Source: Pseudomonadota bacterium
GTDB taxonomy: Bacteria; Myxococcota_A; Polyangia; Fen-1088
Reading direction: 5' to 3'
DNA length: 15,759 nt
NCBI GenBank assembly: GCA_017881285.1
Contig: JADGRD010000017.1
Coordinates: forward strand, 1-15,759
Numbering within the stretch: position 1 is the first letter of the stretch; every line of letters begins with the position of its first letter. Below the pieces are notes generated by a model. That model was not told where the DNA came from. It did no database searches and saw only the letters and a list, made by a program, of their open reading frames with translations. Position numbers and translations under genes: made by a program. Below are positions 1 to 8,231 of this stretch, in pieces.

Positions 1-9
1 GCAGTGGTG

Positions 10-1101
10 CTACTTCAGTACCTCGACAACGAGGTCGTCGAATACGTCCTCACCGTCCCAGAAGACTCCGAATCCAACACTTCCAGCTTCCGTTGGGAGA
101 AGATGAGTACCGCCATCCACGTCGGTAGCGGTGGGCGTGCCGTCGTAGAGCTGCTTGCCGTCCATGGCAATCGTTAGCCTCTGTCCGCGAAGCTGCACGT
201 CCACCTCGACAGCTTGGTAGGGGTACTGAGGGACTTGAATCGTGTCAGGAGCGACGAAGAAGATCTCTTGGCACCCGACCAGCGATTGAACCACCACGTC
301 GCCAGCTTGTTGGTTCTCCCAGTAGGAGCGGAAGTTGATTTCGATGCGGTCGCCCGAGGCCCGCGAGCGGAGAACGAGCACCTTGTCCGGGTTGTTGCCG
401 GACGTCATCCGGGCATGCACGCGGACATCAGCAGCGGACAGCGTCGTGAGGACCGAGGTTGTCATGCCCGTGCCTGCCTGCGGCCCTCCAGGGCAAGTAA
501 TCTGCCCGTCCGCCGGCCCCACGCCATGGTAGGTGCCATCCGTGACCGACCAAGTGCCGGCTTCGTTGGTGAAATTGCTGCTGTCGCTGGCGCTGGTGAA
601 GTCGTAGCAAAGGCGCTGGGATACATCCGAGGCGAGCGGCCCGAGACTGCCGCAAGTGAAAGTCGACTGCGCACCACCGGCTTCTGCTGCCAACGCATCG
701 AGCGTGCCACCTTCTGCGCCCATCTCTGCTGCACTATCCAAGACAGGCGCCTCGCTCGGCGGAACGTCCTTGTTGCCGGTATCGAGAAGACGTCCCGGCC
801 CATCCGGCCCGCTGTCCAGAAGAGGGGCATCGGGCAACATTGCGACATGGTCCGGACCCACGTCCGTCGGCCCGGCTTCAGCCAGCGGGGCGGTGTCGCT
901 GTTCGATACGTCCGGCGTGGTGGGCAAGAGAACATCCGATCCGTCCGGACCCGGGCTGCCATACGCATCCCTTCCCGCGAAAGAACCGTCCTTGTTTGCA
1001 TTCCCTCCGGTGCCGGAATCACCGCATGCACCAAGGAAAGGAAACACAAGCAGGCCGAGTGCCAGGTGCCAACGGGCGAATGGCGAACGATTCGGGTCCA
1101 T
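10..1101 (-). CDS. Secreted lipoprotein with C-terminal concanavalin-like domain
   Basis: This 363-aa protein is probably exported by Sec, lipidated and held on the outer membrane or cell surface. I chose the ATG at 1101 because a GGAG-type ribosome site lies about 8 bases upstream and the N-terminus then reads as a lipoprotein signal: Arg residues, a hydrophobic run (LALGLLVFPF) and a lipobox LGAC with Cys26. The frame stays open to 1248, but that extension would bury the signal. Residues about 27-145 form an Asp/Pro/Gly/Ala-rich, low-complexity linker typical of myxobacterial surface proteins. Residues about 147-363 look like a globular beta-rich domain with Cys residues and motifs such as GTWSVTDGTYHG and GSVGFGVFWDGEDVFDDLVV. 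These resemble the concanavalin A-like lectin/glucanase fold (LamG or DUF1080-like). I see no catalytic signature, so carbohydrate or surface binding is an inference. It lies 301 bases downstream of the FolE2-like gene on the same strand and is probably transcribed separately. Confidence 0.8.
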   Translation of the reverse strand: MDPNRSPFARWHLALGLLVFPFLGACGDSGTGGNANKDGSFAGRDAYGSPGPDGSDVLLPTTPDVSNSDTAPLAEAGPTDVGPDHVAMLPDAPLLDSGPDGPGRLLDTGNKDVPPSEAPVLDSAAEMGAEGGTLDALAAEAGGAQSTFTCGSLGPLASDVSQRLCYDFTSASDSSNFTNEAGTWSVTDGTYHGVGPADGQITCPGGPQAGTGMTTSVLTTLSAADVRVHARMTSGNNPDKVLVLRSRASGDRIEINFRSYWENQQAGDVVVQSLVGCQEIFFVAPDTIQVPQYPYQAVEVDVQLRGQRLTIAMDGKQLYDGTPTATDVDGGTHLLPTEAGSVGFGVFWDGEDVFDDLVVEVLK

Positions 1102-1402
1102 CTTGATACTCCGTACTCTGGATAAGTTCATGACTCTCCTCATAGCGAGACCAACCCAACGAATGTGCCCACCCGAAGAAGCAAGGAAGGAGCCAACGCG
1201 GGCGAAGGCCGAGCCATTCTCCAGATTCGCGAAGAACGGGGCCTTCACGCCGGCAGCTCAACCCTGGATCGGTCACAATGATTGGATTCGTCCATCAACA
1301 TGATGGGATCGTAGTGCGGATCGGCCAACGAATCAATTACTCGATCGAGGGGTAACCGAATCTTGGCGACGGCCTTCTGGACACCACGGGGTACGCTAGA
1401 AA
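1102..1402. other. Intergenic stretch, no gene seen
   Basis: These 301 bases separate the FolE2-like gene from the lipoprotein gene, both on the minus strand. I see no convincing coding frame, since the lipoprotein frame runs open to 1248 but lacks a good start. I see no Rho-independent terminator and no clear promoter hexamers. It should contain the lipoprotein promoter, because the lipoprotein ribosome site sits at its edge. Confidence 0.5.
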
Positions 1403-2197
1403 CTAGACGTCGGCATCCTCATAGCCGCTGAAGGGGACCCACATGCTTTTCTCGGTTCCGATCATGGTGCTGTGGGAGTGGAGCATCCCGAAGTTGGAGC
1501 AGTTGACGGAGTAGAAATCCAGGCTTCGGTTCCGGGCGAGCTCCTCTCGTATCTCGTCGAGCATGACGACGCTGGTCTTCCTCTCGGTGTGGATCTTGTT
1601 GATCGCGAACTCCTGGTCTTCCTGGGTCAGGAAGGAATAGACCGGAGACAAGGCATGCTGGTCCACCAACTCCACAAGGTCCTCGGGATAGACGTCCTTC
1701 TGAGATTCCGTCTCGATGGCCACGACGCTGAGCTGGCCGAACAGTCCCGCCGTCTTTTGCGGATCGGACGCCGGATAGGTGGTGATGCAGGGAATCGCCA
1801 TCTTGAAGAAGACTCGCGACTTTCCGTCGATCGTGGGGACTTTGGCGGAATAGCCGCACTGGTATTTCACCAAGCATTTCTCCTTGGAGACGGGAGTGCG
1901 CTTTTCGACGAAATAGGGATACTCGAGATCGATCTTTACCGTGGTGGCCTTGAGCTCCTTGACGTAATCGGCGATGTTGTCGCGCAGCGACTTGGTCCCG
2001 ATCCGGTCCCGATGCTGGTGCACCACCTGGATGAACTTGTCGATCCACCCGGCCTCGAACTCGTGCATGATGCGGGCGTTGATGGAGATGTTGGCGATGG
2101 TGGCTTGGCCGTCCGGATTGGCCTTCGACGCCACCTTGATGGGGAAAGGCAGGTCCTTCATCCCGACTTCCACCAGAAACCTCTTCTCGTCCTTCAT
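1403..2197 (-). CDS. folE2: Divergent FolE2/MptA-family GTP cyclohydrolase-like protein
   Basis: This 264-aa protein belongs to the GTP cyclohydrolase IB (FolE2/MptA) family. Canonical members convert GTP to dihydroneopterin triphosphate, or a cyclic phosphate for MptA, for folate, queuosine or methanopterin synthesis. Family landmarks appear in order: FLVEVGMKDLPFPIKV (7-22), Q-x-T-x-A strand (31-35), EYPYFVEKRTPVS (92-104), the metal-Cys region IPCITTYP (135-142, C137), SPVYSFL (184-190), a conserved-Glu helix around E205 and the terminal H-S-H (240-242). The usual CPCSKxIS...AHNQR segment is altered: PC is kept, but Leu-Phe-Gly-Gln-Leu stands where His-Asn-Gln-Arg is expected, so one metal-ligand His appears to be missing. 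The start is firm: ATG overlaps the upstream stop as ATGA, with GAGGAG 8 bases upstream. Translation is therefore coupled to the acetate-kinase homologue before it. Whether it still acts on GTP is open. Confidence 0.82.
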   Translation of the reverse strand: MKDEKRFLVEVGMKDLPFPIKVASKANPDGQATIANISINARIMHEFEAGWIDKFIQVVHQHRDRIGTKSLRDNIADYVKELKATTVKIDLEYPYFVEKRTPVSKEKCLVKYQCGYSAKVPTIDGKSRVFFKMAIPCITTYPASDPQKTAGLFGQLSVVAIETESQKDVYPEDLVELVDQHALSPVYSFLTQEDQEFAINKIHTERKTSVVMLDEIREELARNRSLDFYSVNCSNFGMLHSHSTMIGTEKSMWVPFSGYEDADV

Positions 2198-3270
2198 GGT
2201 TGTTTCTCCTCGATCATGGATTCGGTTAGCTGCGCCATGATCTTCCAGATGTCGCTCTCGAACAAGCTCACATTCATCCTTGCACCATGGTCCGAAAGAT
2301 TCCAGGCATCTCCCCCCGCCGCCAATCCGTCGGGGGAAAGCCTCACCCCGAGAAAATCGAACCGACCGCAGATCTCCCGGATGAGGCCCAGGGACTCCTC
2401 GGGATGGCGGGTGATGAATGCCAGAGTATCCAGGCCCTCCAGCAGGGCGGTGAAGGCGCCGATGTATTTCAAGACATCGTAGATCAGGATGTCGCGCCCT
2501 TCCGTCTTGCCGACTCCAGCCGGGCCGCAAACCAGATCCCGGTAGCCGCAGCGACGGCCGAGCAGCGCCTTGAAGCCGCTTTCCCACGACAGAAGCTCGT
2601 TGATTTCCCGGAAGGACATCCCGGAAGAATGGAGCTCGAAGACGATGGTGGCGTCGATGTCTCCGCAGCCGGTCCGGGAGGGGATGCCTTCCACGGGAGT
2701 GAAGCCGATCGTGGTGTCGAGCGACTTTCCATCCCGCAAGGCCGCGATGTTGGTGTGGTCGCCCAGATACACGGAAACCATCTTGCCGACGTTTCCCCCG
2801 AACATGGAACAGGCCTTCTCCCAGGCCCACTGGTGCACCAGTCCGTAGCTCCCGTAGCGCCGCACGCCCGTTTCCCTCAGTTCCTCGGGGACCGCGTAGG
2901 TTCCGGCCACGTCGGGCAGCCCTGAAAAGAACGCCGTGTCGCAGAATAGGAAATGAGGGATGCCGGGCAGCTCCTGCGTCCAGCGATCGAGCACCTTGCA
3001 GGTGATGTCGTTGAATTCGGGCAGGAACCTGATGGTGTCCTTCACCTCGTCGAGCGTCTGAGGCGTGAGCCGCAGGACCGGCTCCTTGATCCGGTCCCCG
3101 CCGTGTCGCAGGAGATAGCCCACCCCCTTCACCCGGCCGAGGTTTCCGGCGCCTTTCCTCACCGTCCGGAACCATTCCGCGCCAAACAAGCAGCGGCTGG
3201 ATCTGGCCGCGCCTTCCTCGAAGACGCACCAGCGCAGATACGGCGGCTCAGGATCGAAGAGAAGCAGCAT
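2194..3270 (-). CDS. Degenerate acetate-kinase homologue (probable pseudokinase)
   Basis: This 358-aa protein has the ASKHA acetate-kinase fold but lacks most catalytic residues. Family landmarks remain recognisable: HGGDR (56-60), FCDTAFFSGLP (109-119, keeping the catalytic Asp as D111), RRYGSYGLVH (137-146), IGFTPVEG (188-195) and GCGDID (201-206). Compared with canonical AckA, the N-terminal NCGSSS phosphate loop is DPEPPY (6-11), the substrate Arg of GHRVVH is Leu, the transition-state His of YGFHG is Tyr142, the Arg of TRSGD is Gly201, and no PTNEEL motif is present. It is unlikely to phosphorylate acetate. It may be a regulatory or structural partner of the active paralogue upstream, forming a heterodimer in place of the usual AckA homodimer (inference). 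The ATG at 3270 has AAGGGA 8 bases upstream. The gene overlaps the upstream kinase by 23 bases and the downstream FolE2-like gene by 4, so all three form one operon. Confidence 0.8.
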   Translation of the reverse strand: MLLLFDPEPPYLRWCVFEEGAARSSRCLFGAEWFRTVRKGAGNLGRVKGVGYLLRHGGDRIKEPVLRLTPQTLDEVKDTIRFLPEFNDITCKVLDRWTQELPGIPHFLFCDTAFFSGLPDVAGTYAVPEELRETGVRRYGSYGLVHQWAWEKACSMFGGNVGKMVSVYLGDHTNIAALRDGKSLDTTIGFTPVEGIPSRTGCGDIDATIVFELHSSGMSFREINELLSWESGFKALLGRRCGYRDLVCGPAGVGKTEGRDILIYDVLKYIGAFTALLEGLDTLAFITRHPEESLGLIREICGRFDFLGVRLSPDGLAAGGDAWNLSDHGARMNVSLFESDIWKIMAQLTESMIEEKQP

Positions 3271-4468
3271 CTTGCTTTCCCTTCATCAAGGCGATGCCTT
3301 CCCAGCCGATCACCAGCTCTTCCTCGGTAGGAACGATCAAGACCTTCACCTTGGAATCGGGCGCATCGAGGCGGGCAATCTCGTCGCCGGAGGCGCGCTG
3401 GTTGGCCTGCGTATCCAGCCTGACACCGCACCAGTCCATCCCCGCACAGACCCGCTCCCGCACCAGCCAATTGTGCACGCCGATGTCGTCGGTGAAGACC
3501 AGGACGTCCAGGCCGCCCAGAACGGCAACATAGCTACCGATGTACTTCTTGAGCCGGTAGACGTACATCTCGAACGCCAGCTTCGCCTGCGGATCGTCGC
3601 CGACGCGCTGGATGATGTCCCGGATGTCGCTCGAGAAGCCGGAGATGCCGAGAAGCCCGCTCTTCTTGTTCAGCATGTCCATCAGGTCGTCGGGGTGATA
3701 TCCGAACACCGCCATCAGGTACAGGGTGAGAATGGGATCGATGTCCCCGCTCCGGGTGCTCATGACCAGCCCCGAGAGCGCCGTGTAGCCCATCGAGGTG
3801 TCCACCGACTCGCCGTTCTTGACAGCCACCGCGCTGGAGCCGCCCGTCCCGAGATGGCAGGCCACAATTCGCGATCCCGACAGGGGCATGCCGAGAGTTT
3901 CGGCGGTCTTGCGGACAACATACCGATAGGAAAGGCCGTGGAAGCCGTGTTTGCGGAACCCATACTTCTTGACGAGGCCCTTGGGCAGAAGATACGTGCT
4001 GGCGCAGGCTGGGATGGTGGAGTGAAAAGCCCCGTCGGCGGTGACGTACTCTGGGAGCTTGGGCAGGGCTTTGCGGCAGGCATAGATGACCCGGAGGATG
4101 GCCGGATGATGGACGGGGAGGATGGGAACCAGGGCTTTCAGCCGGAGCAAAAGCGCAGCGTCCACCCATGCCGTCTGGAAATAGCCGGCGGCATGAACCC
4201 AGCGATGGCCGATGCAGTCGAACTTGATGCCGATCTCCCCGAGCTTGTCGAGGACCAGCACGGCCGCCTGCCCATGGTCGTCGAGTGGCGTCTCGACGCT
4301 TTCTCGGCTTCCGCCATGCTCATACTCAATCGAGGAGGGCTTGCTCCCCTTCACACCAACCCGGTGCGCCTTGCCGGATAGAACGACCCGGATGTTCTCC
4401 ATTGGATCCACGGAAAGCACCTTGAAGGTCAGGGATGAGCTCCCGCAATTGAAGATCAGGATGTTCAA
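3248..4468 (-). CDS. ackA: Acetate/propionate-family kinase
   Basis: This 406-aa protein has the usual AckA length and would catalyse reversible ATP + carboxylate to acyl phosphate + ADP in the cytosol. Catalytic residues are in place: N7 in FNCGSSSLTFK (6-16), R89 in GHRWVH, D145 in TADGAFHSTIP, H177 in HGFHGLSYRYV, R239 in MSTRSGDIDP, and the Glu of the C-terminal PTNEEL motif, here PTEEEL (380-385). Two nucleotide-site motifs differ from the norm. HLGNGAS is HLGTGGS (205-211), and the adenine loop FTAGIGENGPEVR is FTDDIGVHNWLVR (325-337), so the phosphoryl donor or its affinity may differ. The start is TTG: it places the canonical N-terminus exactly and has GGAGGG 8 bases upstream, with no ATG nearby in frame. 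It is the first gene of the operon with the pseudokinase and FolE2-like genes. Acetate itself as substrate is not proven. Confidence 0.87.
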   Translation of the reverse strand: MNILIFNCGSSSLTFKVLSVDPMENIRVVLSGKAHRVGVKGSKPSSIEYEHGGSRESVETPLDDHGQAAVLVLDKLGEIGIKFDCIGHRWVHAAGYFQTAWVDAALLLRLKALVPILPVHHPAILRVIYACRKALPKLPEYVTADGAFHSTIPACASTYLLPKGLVKKYGFRKHGFHGLSYRYVVRKTAETLGMPLSGSRIVACHLGTGGSSAVAVKNGESVDTSMGYTALSGLVMSTRSGDIDPILTLYLMAVFGYHPDDLMDMLNKKSGLLGISGFSSDIRDIIQRVGDDPQAKLAFEMYVYRLKKYIGSYVAVLGGLDVLVFTDDIGVHNWLVRERVCAGMDWCGVRLDTQANQRASGDEIARLDAPDSKVKVLIVPTEEELVIGWEGIALMKGKQDAASLRS

Positions 4469-4603
4469 AAGAAGAACCCTCCTTCTCGACTCATACCATG
4501 TCTGTCTGTCCTGCGCTGGGGGCGCAAGGCTGGGGCGACGTATTCGGGAATCCCCCTCGCGGATCCTCGCCAAGCAAGTCAGAATGCCCCGGCCCCAACC
4601 CCC
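4469..4603. promoter_or_regulatory. Divergent intergenic promoter region
   Basis: These 135 bases lie between the start of the kinase operon (minus) and the start of the flavin/iron-sulfur oxidoreductase (plus), so promoters for both must lie here or overlap the coding ends. I see no confident -35/-10 pair and no clear operator palindrome. The plus-strand start has a C-rich leader with no Shine-Dalgarno match. Confidence 0.4.
4477..4482 (-). promoter_or_regulatory. Ribosome binding site deciding the TTG start of the acetate-kinase gene
   Basis: GGAGGG on the minus strand ends 8 bases before the TTG at 4468. It is a near-perfect Shine-Dalgarno match and the main reason, with the conserved N-terminal NCGSSS motif, for starting the kinase at TTG rather than extending the open frame upstream. 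Confidence 0.7.
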
Positions 4604-7600
4604 ATGCCGACGCAAGAGCACCGCGAGATCCCCTTCAACTACACCTCCGCCAGCGACGAACAGATCGTGACCTTTCTGTTCGGGGCGGAGACCTGGTCCG
4701 TGCTCGAACAGCTCCGCGAGCGGCGGATCACCGGCCGCTCGGCGCGCCTGCTCATGCGCTTCATGGGCGATATGTTCATGCTGCGCCGCAACCCCTTCCT
4801 CTGGCAGCAGCTCGTCGATTCCGGCCGCCGCCGCCGCGAGTTGGTGACGCTTGCCCGGCGCGATCTCGACATCGTCGAGCGCAACGCGCGCGATGAGGAG
4901 CTGGTGCAAAAGCTCATCGCGACCTGCCGAACCTACCTGGACGAGGTGCTGCGCGATCTGTCCGCGGCGCGGCGGCGACGGCAGCGCGTGCGCCGAGGGC
5001 TGGGCGCGGTCATCGGCGAAGCCAACGTCACCTTCGATCCCTTCGCCCTGGTCAGCCACGCGACCGACGCGACGGACTGGCGCCTCTGCCTGCCCCTGGC
5101 GGTCGCGCGCCCGGAGCGCGAGCGCGACGTCGCGCCCTTGCTCGCGGCCATCGCCCGCTTGCGCCTGTACGCCATCCCGCGTGGGGCCGGCACGGGGCTC
5201 ACCGGCGGGGCGGTACCGCTGGCCACCGACTGCGTGATGGTCAACACCGAGCGACTCGACCGCATTCGCGGGGTGACCGAACGGGAGCTCGTGCAGGGCG
5301 ATGGCACACGCAAAGTCGCGGCCGTGATGGAGCTCGAAGCCGGCGTGGTCACCGAAACCGCGATGGCCGAGGCTGAGAAGCGCGGGTTGGTCTTCGCCAC
5401 CGATCCGACCAGCGCATGGGCCTGTACCGTGGGCGGCAACCTGGCCGAGAACGCCGGCGGTAAGTCGGCGGTCCTCTGGGGCACCGCCATCGACAACGTG
5501 CTCGCCTTCCAGCTTGCGCTGCCCACGGGTACCACCTGCCGCGTGGAGCGCGTGGGCCATCCCCTGCGCAAGATCCAGCCCGGCGACGAAGTCCGCTTCG
5601 CCGTGACCACGAGCGACGGTTCGCCGGATCTAAACCACACCATCGTTCTGCGGAGCGACGAGATCCGCAAGCCCAACCTGTGGAAGGACATCACCAACAA
5701 GGCGCTGGGCGGCGTTCCCGGCCTGCAGAAGGAAGGCACCGACGGCATCATCACCTCCGCCGAGTTCATTCTCCACCGCGCCTATCCCGAGACCTTGACC
5801 GCATGCCTGGAATTCTTCGGCGAAAGCATGGACGAGGCGGCCCGCGTGATCCTGGACATCGCCCAGAAGTTTCCCAACCGCGGTGAGGAGGCGCTGCAAG
5901 CCCTCGAGCACTTCGACGAGGAATACGTGCGCGCCATCGACTATCGGACCAAGGCCGCCAAGAACGAGCGGCCCAAGGCCGTGCTGCTCATCGACATGGT
6001 GGCACATACGGCCGAACAGCTCGCGCGCGGTCGCGAGCGGCTGGCCGGATTGCTCCTGCCCTATCCCGACACGCACGTCTTCTTCGCGCGCGACCCCGCC
6101 GAGGCCGCCCGCTTCTGGGCCGACCGCAAGAAGCTGGGCGCCATCGCCAAGCGCACCAACGCCTTTAAGCTCAACGAGGACATCGTCCTGCCGCTCACCG
6201 CGCTGGCCGAGTTCGCGCGCTACCTCGACGAGTTCAACGTCGCCGAGGAACGAGAGAACCAGCTCGCCTGTGTGGCGCGCGCGCGGCAAGCCGCGTCCGA
6301 GGCCTCGCCCAGCGACAAGGAGTGGCTACCGCAGAAGCTGCCGGCGACGTTGGCGCGTTGCGAACGCGCCGAGGTCGATCTGCGCGCGGCAAGCCCGGAC
6401 GAACTGCGCCGGCAGCGCCACCTGCGGCGGCTGCAACGCGATCTCGCGGCGCTCTTCGCCGGATACCAAACCGTCCAGACCGAGATCGAGCGCGGCATCG
6501 GGGAGGAACGCAGCCGCCTCATCGTCATCGCCACCCACATGCACGCCGGCGACGGCAACGTGCACGTCAACATTCCGGTCTTTTCCAACGACCGCGAGAT
6601 GATGAAGCGGGCGACGCGCGCCGCGGACACCATCATGGATCACGCGGTGGATCTGGGCGGCGCGGTGAGCGGCGAGCACGGCATCGGCATCACCAAGCTC
6701 AAGCACTTGGGCCAGGCCGCGGTGGCGGATCTGGACGCGCACCGCGCGCGCGTCGATCCGGCCGGCATCATGAACCCCAAGAAGCTCGCCGACCGGACCG
6801 TGCTCGACTACGTCTTCACTCCCAGCTTCAACCTGCTCGAGCTCGAGGCCAAGATCCTCCAGTACGACCAGCTCCACAACCTGGCGGACCGAATCAGCAA
6901 GTGCGTCCGCTGCGGCAAGTGCAAGCCCAACTGTTGTGTCTTCTTTCCCGGCCAGACGCTCTTCTATCACCCGCGCAACAAGAACCTGGCCATTGGCTCG
7001 CTCGTCGAGGCCCTGCTCTACGAGGCACAACGCGTTCGCACCACCGACTTCGAATCACTCGCGTACCTTGAGAACGTGGCCGACCACTGCACCATCTGCC
7101 ACAAATGCCTCCCGCCCTGCCCGGTCAACATCGACACCGGCGAGGTGTCCATCCTCGAGCGCGAGATTCTCGTGGCCCGCGGCACCAAGAAGACCGCGCT
7201 GCCGACTCGGCTGACGCTCGCGTATCTGGACAGCACCAGCCGCGTGTTCAACGCCGTCTTCCGCTACTTCGTCCTGCGCATGGGGACGGCGGCGCAACGG
7301 TTGGGCACGCGCGTCGCACGCGACTTCGCCCTGCCCGCGGCACTTTCGGAACGGTCGCCGCTTGCGTTGCTGCGCTCGCCGGTGGCCCGGCCCGCGCTGT
7401 ATCCACTTCACCGGGCGCTCCCGGTGTACCACCAAAGCCAGGCCCTGGTCATCGAGCCCGAGACGGCGGCCGAACGCACGGTATTCTACTTCCCCGGCTG
7501 CGGCTCCGAGCGCCTCTACAGCGACGTGGGCAAGGCGAGCATCTCTCTGCTGCTCGCCACACGCTGCCGAGTCGTGCTGCCGCCGCCGAGGCTGTGCTGC

Positions 7601-8218
7601 GGCTTCCCGAGCGGCGCCAATGCCAAGACCCGCATGCACGACCGCAAGGTGCTCTCTGACACCATTGTCTTCAGCCAGATCCGCAGCATGTTGAGCCACC
7701 TTGCCTTCGACGCCCTGGCCGTGAGTTGCGGCACGTGCCGCGAGGCCCTGCACGCGATGGGCGCCCACGAGATCTTCGGCTGTCCTCTCGTCGACGTCGG
7801 CGGGCTCGCCCTCGCGCACGGCGCCTCCCTGCCGACCGACGGGCGCCTGCTCTACCACCGCCCTTGCCACGATTCGCTCGACGATCGCGGCCCGCACCTT
7901 CTCGCCGGAAACGGCGCCGAAGTCGCGGCCGTCCCCCACTGCTGCTCCGAGGCCGGCACCCTGGCACTGAGCCGGCCGGACATCGCGCACAAGCTGCTGA
8001 CGCGCAAGAAATCCGCCCTCGCCGCGCTCGCCGACGCGGACCGACCCGCGCCGCTCGTGACCAATTGCCCCTCCTGCCTGCAAGGGCTGGCGCGACAGGA
8101 GCACCCCGGCGCCAAGCCCGTGCACCTCGCGGTGCTGCTCGCGCGCGCGAATGGCGGCGAGGATTGGCCGGAGAAACTCGCAACGGCCCTGCGGCGCGCG
8201 GAAGTCGTGAACTTCTGA
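4604..8218 (+). CDS. DUF3683-type FAD-linked oxidase/iron-sulfur oxidoreductase fusion
   Basis: This 1204-aa protein joins, in order, an N-terminal DUF3683-like region (1-110, with REIPFNYTSASDEQIV and RRITGRSARLLMRFMGD), a VAO/PCMH FAD-binding domain, a FAD-oxidase C-terminal domain, a two-cluster ferredoxin domain and CCG-type heterodisulfide-reductase-like domains. FAD loop: RGAGTGLTGGAVPL near 190-205 and TVGGNLAENAGG near 275. Oxidase cap: HMHAGDGNVHVN (H647) and SGEHGIG (E691, H692). 4Fe-4S ligands: C767, C770, C773, C777 and C829, C832, C835, C839. CCG motifs include FPGCGSE, RLCCGFPSG, SCGTC, HRPCHDS and NCPSC. The family oxidises 2-hydroxy acids (D-lactate, glycolate, D-2-hydroxyglutarate; compare GlcD+GlcF and YdiJ) and passes electrons to quinone or another carrier. 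The substrate cannot be read from sequence. The protein is longer than YdiJ because of the N-terminal region. It is probably cytosolic at the membrane face. The ATG at 4604 gives the expected N-terminus, without a clear ribosome site. Confidence 0.93.
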   Translation: MPTQEHREIPFNYTSASDEQIVTFLFGAETWSVLEQLRERRITGRSARLLMRFMGDMFMLRRNPFLWQQLVDSGRRRRELVTLARRDLDIVERNARDEELVQKLIATCRTYLDEVLRDLSAARRRRQRVRRGLGAVIGEANVTFDPFALVSHATDATDWRLCLPLAVARPERERDVAPLLAAIARLRLYAIPRGAGTGLTGGAVPLATDCVMVNTERLDRIRGVTERELVQGDGTRKVAAVMELEAGVVTETAMAEAEKRGLVFATDPTSAWACTVGGNLAENAGGKSAVLWGTAIDNVLAFQLALPTGTTCRVERVGHPLRKIQPGDEVRFAVTTSDGSPDLNHTIVLRSDEIRKPNLWKDITNKALGGVPGLQKEGTDGIITSAEFILHRAYPETLTACLEFFGESMDEAARVILDIAQKFPNRGEEALQALEHFDEEYVRAIDYRTKAAKNERPKAVLLIDMVAHTAEQLARGRERLAGLLLPYPDTHVFFARDPAEAARFWADRKKLGAIAKRTNAFKLNEDIVLPLTALAEFARYLDEFNVAEERENQLACVARARQAASEASPSDKEWLPQKLPATLARCERAEVDLRAASPDELRRQRHLRRLQRDLAALFAGYQTVQTEIERGIGEERSRLIVIATHMHAGDGNVHVNIPVFSNDREMMKRATRAADTIMDHAVDLGGAVSGEHGIGITKLKHLGQAAVADLDAHRARVDPAGIMNPKKLADRTVLDYVFTPSFNLLELEAKILQYDQLHNLADRISKCVRCGKCKPNCCVFFPGQTLFYHPRNKNLAIGSLVEALLYEAQRVRTTDFESLAYLENVADHCTICHKCLPPCPVNIDTGEVSILEREILVARGTKKTALPTRLTLAYLDSTSRVFNAVFRYFVLRMGTAAQRLGTRVARDFALPAALSERSPLALLRSPVARPALYPLHRALPVYHQSQALVIEPETAAERTVFYFPGCGSERLYSDVGKASISLLLATRCRVVLPPPRLCCGFPSGANAKTRMHDRKVLSDTIVFSQIRSMLSHLAFDALAVSCGTCREALHAMGAHEIFGCPLVDVGGLALAHGASLPTDGRLLYHRPCHDSLDDRGPHLLAGNGAEVAAVPHCCSEAGTLALSRPDIAHKLLTRKKSALAALADADRPAPLVTNCPSCLQGLARQEHPGAKPVHLAVLLARANGGEDWPEKLATALRRAEVVNF

Positions 8219-8231
8219 CCACGCCCCAAAC

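Noticed and set aside
214..1125. 303-aa plus-strand frame opposite the lipoprotein gene
   Set aside because: Its translation has no recognisable domain. The minus-strand frame has a signal peptide, lipobox, ribosome site and coherent domain.
2198..3229. N-terminal extension of the FolE2-like frame
   Set aside because: It overlaps the whole acetate-kinase homologue in another frame. The ATGA overlap and GAGGAG site fix the start at 2197.
3248..3560. Suspected loss of the metal-site Glu in the active acetate kinase, from the changed GIGEN loop
   Set aside because: The Glu in question belongs to the C-terminal PTNEEL motif, which is present as PTEEEL (380-385). Only the nucleotide loop is changed.
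4466..4480. TTG start of the acetate-kinase gene considered a sequencing error or broken start
   Set aside because: A strong ribosome site at proper spacing and an exact family N-terminus make TTG a plausible native start.
4469..5560. Long N-terminal extension of the acetate-kinase frame on the minus strand
   Set aside because: It lies opposite the oxidoreductase gene, has no homology, and the canonical kinase N-terminus with GGAGGG begins at TTG 4468.
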